A DNA stretch of 5,884 nt, from contig JAFDFV010000352.1 in NCBI GenBank assembly GCA_019309665.1, forward strand, positions 1 to 5,884, read 5' to 3'. The notes under the pieces are model-generated. The model searched no databases. It was not told the origin of the DNA and worked only from the letters and a program-made list of their open reading frames with translations. Position numbers and translations under genes: made by a program. Within the stretch, counting starts at the first letter, position 1, and the number at the start of each line of letters is the position of its first letter. The DNA comes from Deltaproteobacteria bacterium. Its GTDB lineage: Bacteria; Desulfobacterota; Desulfobacteria; Desulfobacterales; ETH-SRB1. Below are positions 5,123 to 5,884 of the stretch, one piece after another.

Positions 5123-5884
5123 GCGAAGTATTAATAAAATTTGACAATATAACAAAACGCTTTTCTTTACGTAAAGGTGATATTGTAGCAGTAAAAGATT
5201 TTTCCCTTGAGATTAAAAAAGGTGAAATATTAACAATAGTGGGGGCTTCGGGATGCGGCAAAACAACTCTCCTTAACATGGTCGCAGGATTTTTAACTCC
5301 CAGTTCAGGGAACATTTTACTTGACGGGCAGCCTATAACAAAAATTGAACCGCGATGCGGTATGATTTTTCAAAATTATGCCTTATTTCCATGGCTGAGT
5401 GTGAGAAAAAATGTTGAGTTTGGGCCTAAAATAAACGGCGTTTCTAAAAAGGTGCGAAGAGAGGAATCAGCTAAGTACACAGAAATGGTTGGCTTAAAAG
5501 GATTTGAAGATGCCTACCCCGGGGAGCTGTCAGGAGGAATGTGCCAGCGTACTGCTCTATGCAGGGTGCTGGCAAATAAACCTGACATTCTGTTGTGTGA
5601 TGAGCCTTTTGCGGCTTTGGATGCAATGACGAGGCAGATCATGCAGCAAGAGCTTTTGAGAATTGTCAATGAATCGGGACAAACTGTGCTTTTTATAACC
5701 CACTCTATTGACGAAGCGCTTATTTTAAGCGATAAAATTGTTGTTATGTCTGTTCGACCAGGAACAGTCAAAGATATCTATGACATTGAACTCCCCCATC
5801 CCGGAAAGGTTGAGGTTCAACTCACTGATGAATATCTAAAATTAAAACGACAGATATGGGCTATGGTTGAAGAGGAAGTAAAGA
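5119..5884 (+). CDS. ABC transporter ATP-binding protein, SsuB/TauB-like (runs off right edge)
   Basis: Cytoplasmic ATPase that powers the importer. 255 residues are visible with no stop before the window ends; the family is about 250-270 aa, so only a short tail is missing. All nucleotide-binding motifs are present: Walker A GASGCGKT (42-49), Q-loop Gln85 (IFQNYALFPWLSV, typical of this subfamily), signature LSGGMCQR (137-144), Walker B ILLCDEP (157-163, catalytic Glu162), D-loop ALDA (166-169) and switch His195 (FITHS). The signature and its surroundings carry Cys at 142, 148 and 160, where relatives usually have other residues. Otherwise it looks functional. The ATG overlaps the permease stop by ATGA and has no strong Shine-Dalgarno of its own (GGAA at 5104 and 5113), so it is probably translated by coupling. 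The closing residues (LPHPGKVEVQLTDEYLKLKRQIWAMVEEEV) match the usual SsuB-type end. Confidence 0.92.
   Translation, partial: MSEVLIKFDNITKRFSLRKGDIVAVKDFSLEIKKGEILTIVGASGCGKTTLLNMVAGFLTPSSGNILLDGQPITKIEPRCGMIFQNYALFPWLSVRKNVEFGPKINGVSKKVRREESAKYTEMVGLKGFEDAYPGELSGGMCQRTALCRVLANKPDILLCDEPFAALDAMTRQIMQQELLRIVNESGQTVLFITHSIDEALILSDKIVVMSVRPGTVKDIYDIELPHPGKVEVQLTDEYLKLKRQIWAMVEEEVK

Noticed and set aside
4486..5771. Minus-strand open frames opposite the permease and ATPase
   Set aside because: They are shadows of clear ABC transporter genes, with no family signal of their own.

Overview
The window is a piece of bacterial chromosome of moderate to low GC, roughly 40 % by eye. The best guess is a Gram-negative, delta-proteobacterium-like organism (Desulfobacterota, perhaps Desulfobacterales). 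This rests on the mix of a DUF6399-type transposase, an IS200/IS605 remnant, GGAACGGGG-ended small repeats and a CGTTCCCACGC...GCGTGGGAA palindrome. It is inference from memory of such genomes, not a proven assignment.

Layout. (1) Positions 1-~522: C-terminal part of a DUF6399-type transposase-like gene on the + strand, entering from the left edge. (2) 499-1398, minus strand: a XerD-type tyrosine recombinase with all catalytic residues. Its last few codons and its stop codon come from the transposase-side DNA, so the 3' end of xerD is a junction with mobile DNA. (3) 1399-1474: a short spacer made almost wholly of repeats (a 12-bp direct repeat and a 9-bp-stem REP-like palindrome). (4) 1475-2596, minus strand: an M24B Xaa-Pro peptidase with a TTG start, a good Shine-Dalgarno and a near-consensus sigma70 promoter. 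It lies upstream of xerD and is probably co-transcribed with it. (5) 2597-3291: nearly 700 bp without an intact gene. It holds the peptidase promoter, a decayed IS200/IS605 element (both end hairpins, an SD-sequestering leader stem, and a tnpA broken by a 1-nt frameshift and a deletion), and a 120-bp MITE-like repeat with 9-bp inverted ends and a possible TAA duplication. (6) 3292-5884, plus strand: an ABC import operon in the order binding lipoprotein, permease, ATPase, of the nitrate/sulfonate/taurine (SsuABC/TauABC) type. The ATPase gene overlaps the permease stop and runs off the right edge only a little short of family length.

How it works together. The three ABC genes form one translationally tight transporter unit: a lipid-anchored periplasmic receptor, a 6-helix permease and a cytoplasmic ATPase. 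The substrate cannot be read from the sequence; a sulfonate, taurine or other small organic molecule is the family expectation. The peptidase and xerD form a separate divergent housekeeping unit. The two units are separated by layered mobile-element debris, some of which may supply the promoter of the transporter.

I see no convincing new multi-gene system here. The points of most interest are the rewritten C-terminus of XerD, the internally deleted IS200-like element that keeps its end hairpins and its translation-blocking leader, and the MITE-like repeat directly in front of the transporter operon.
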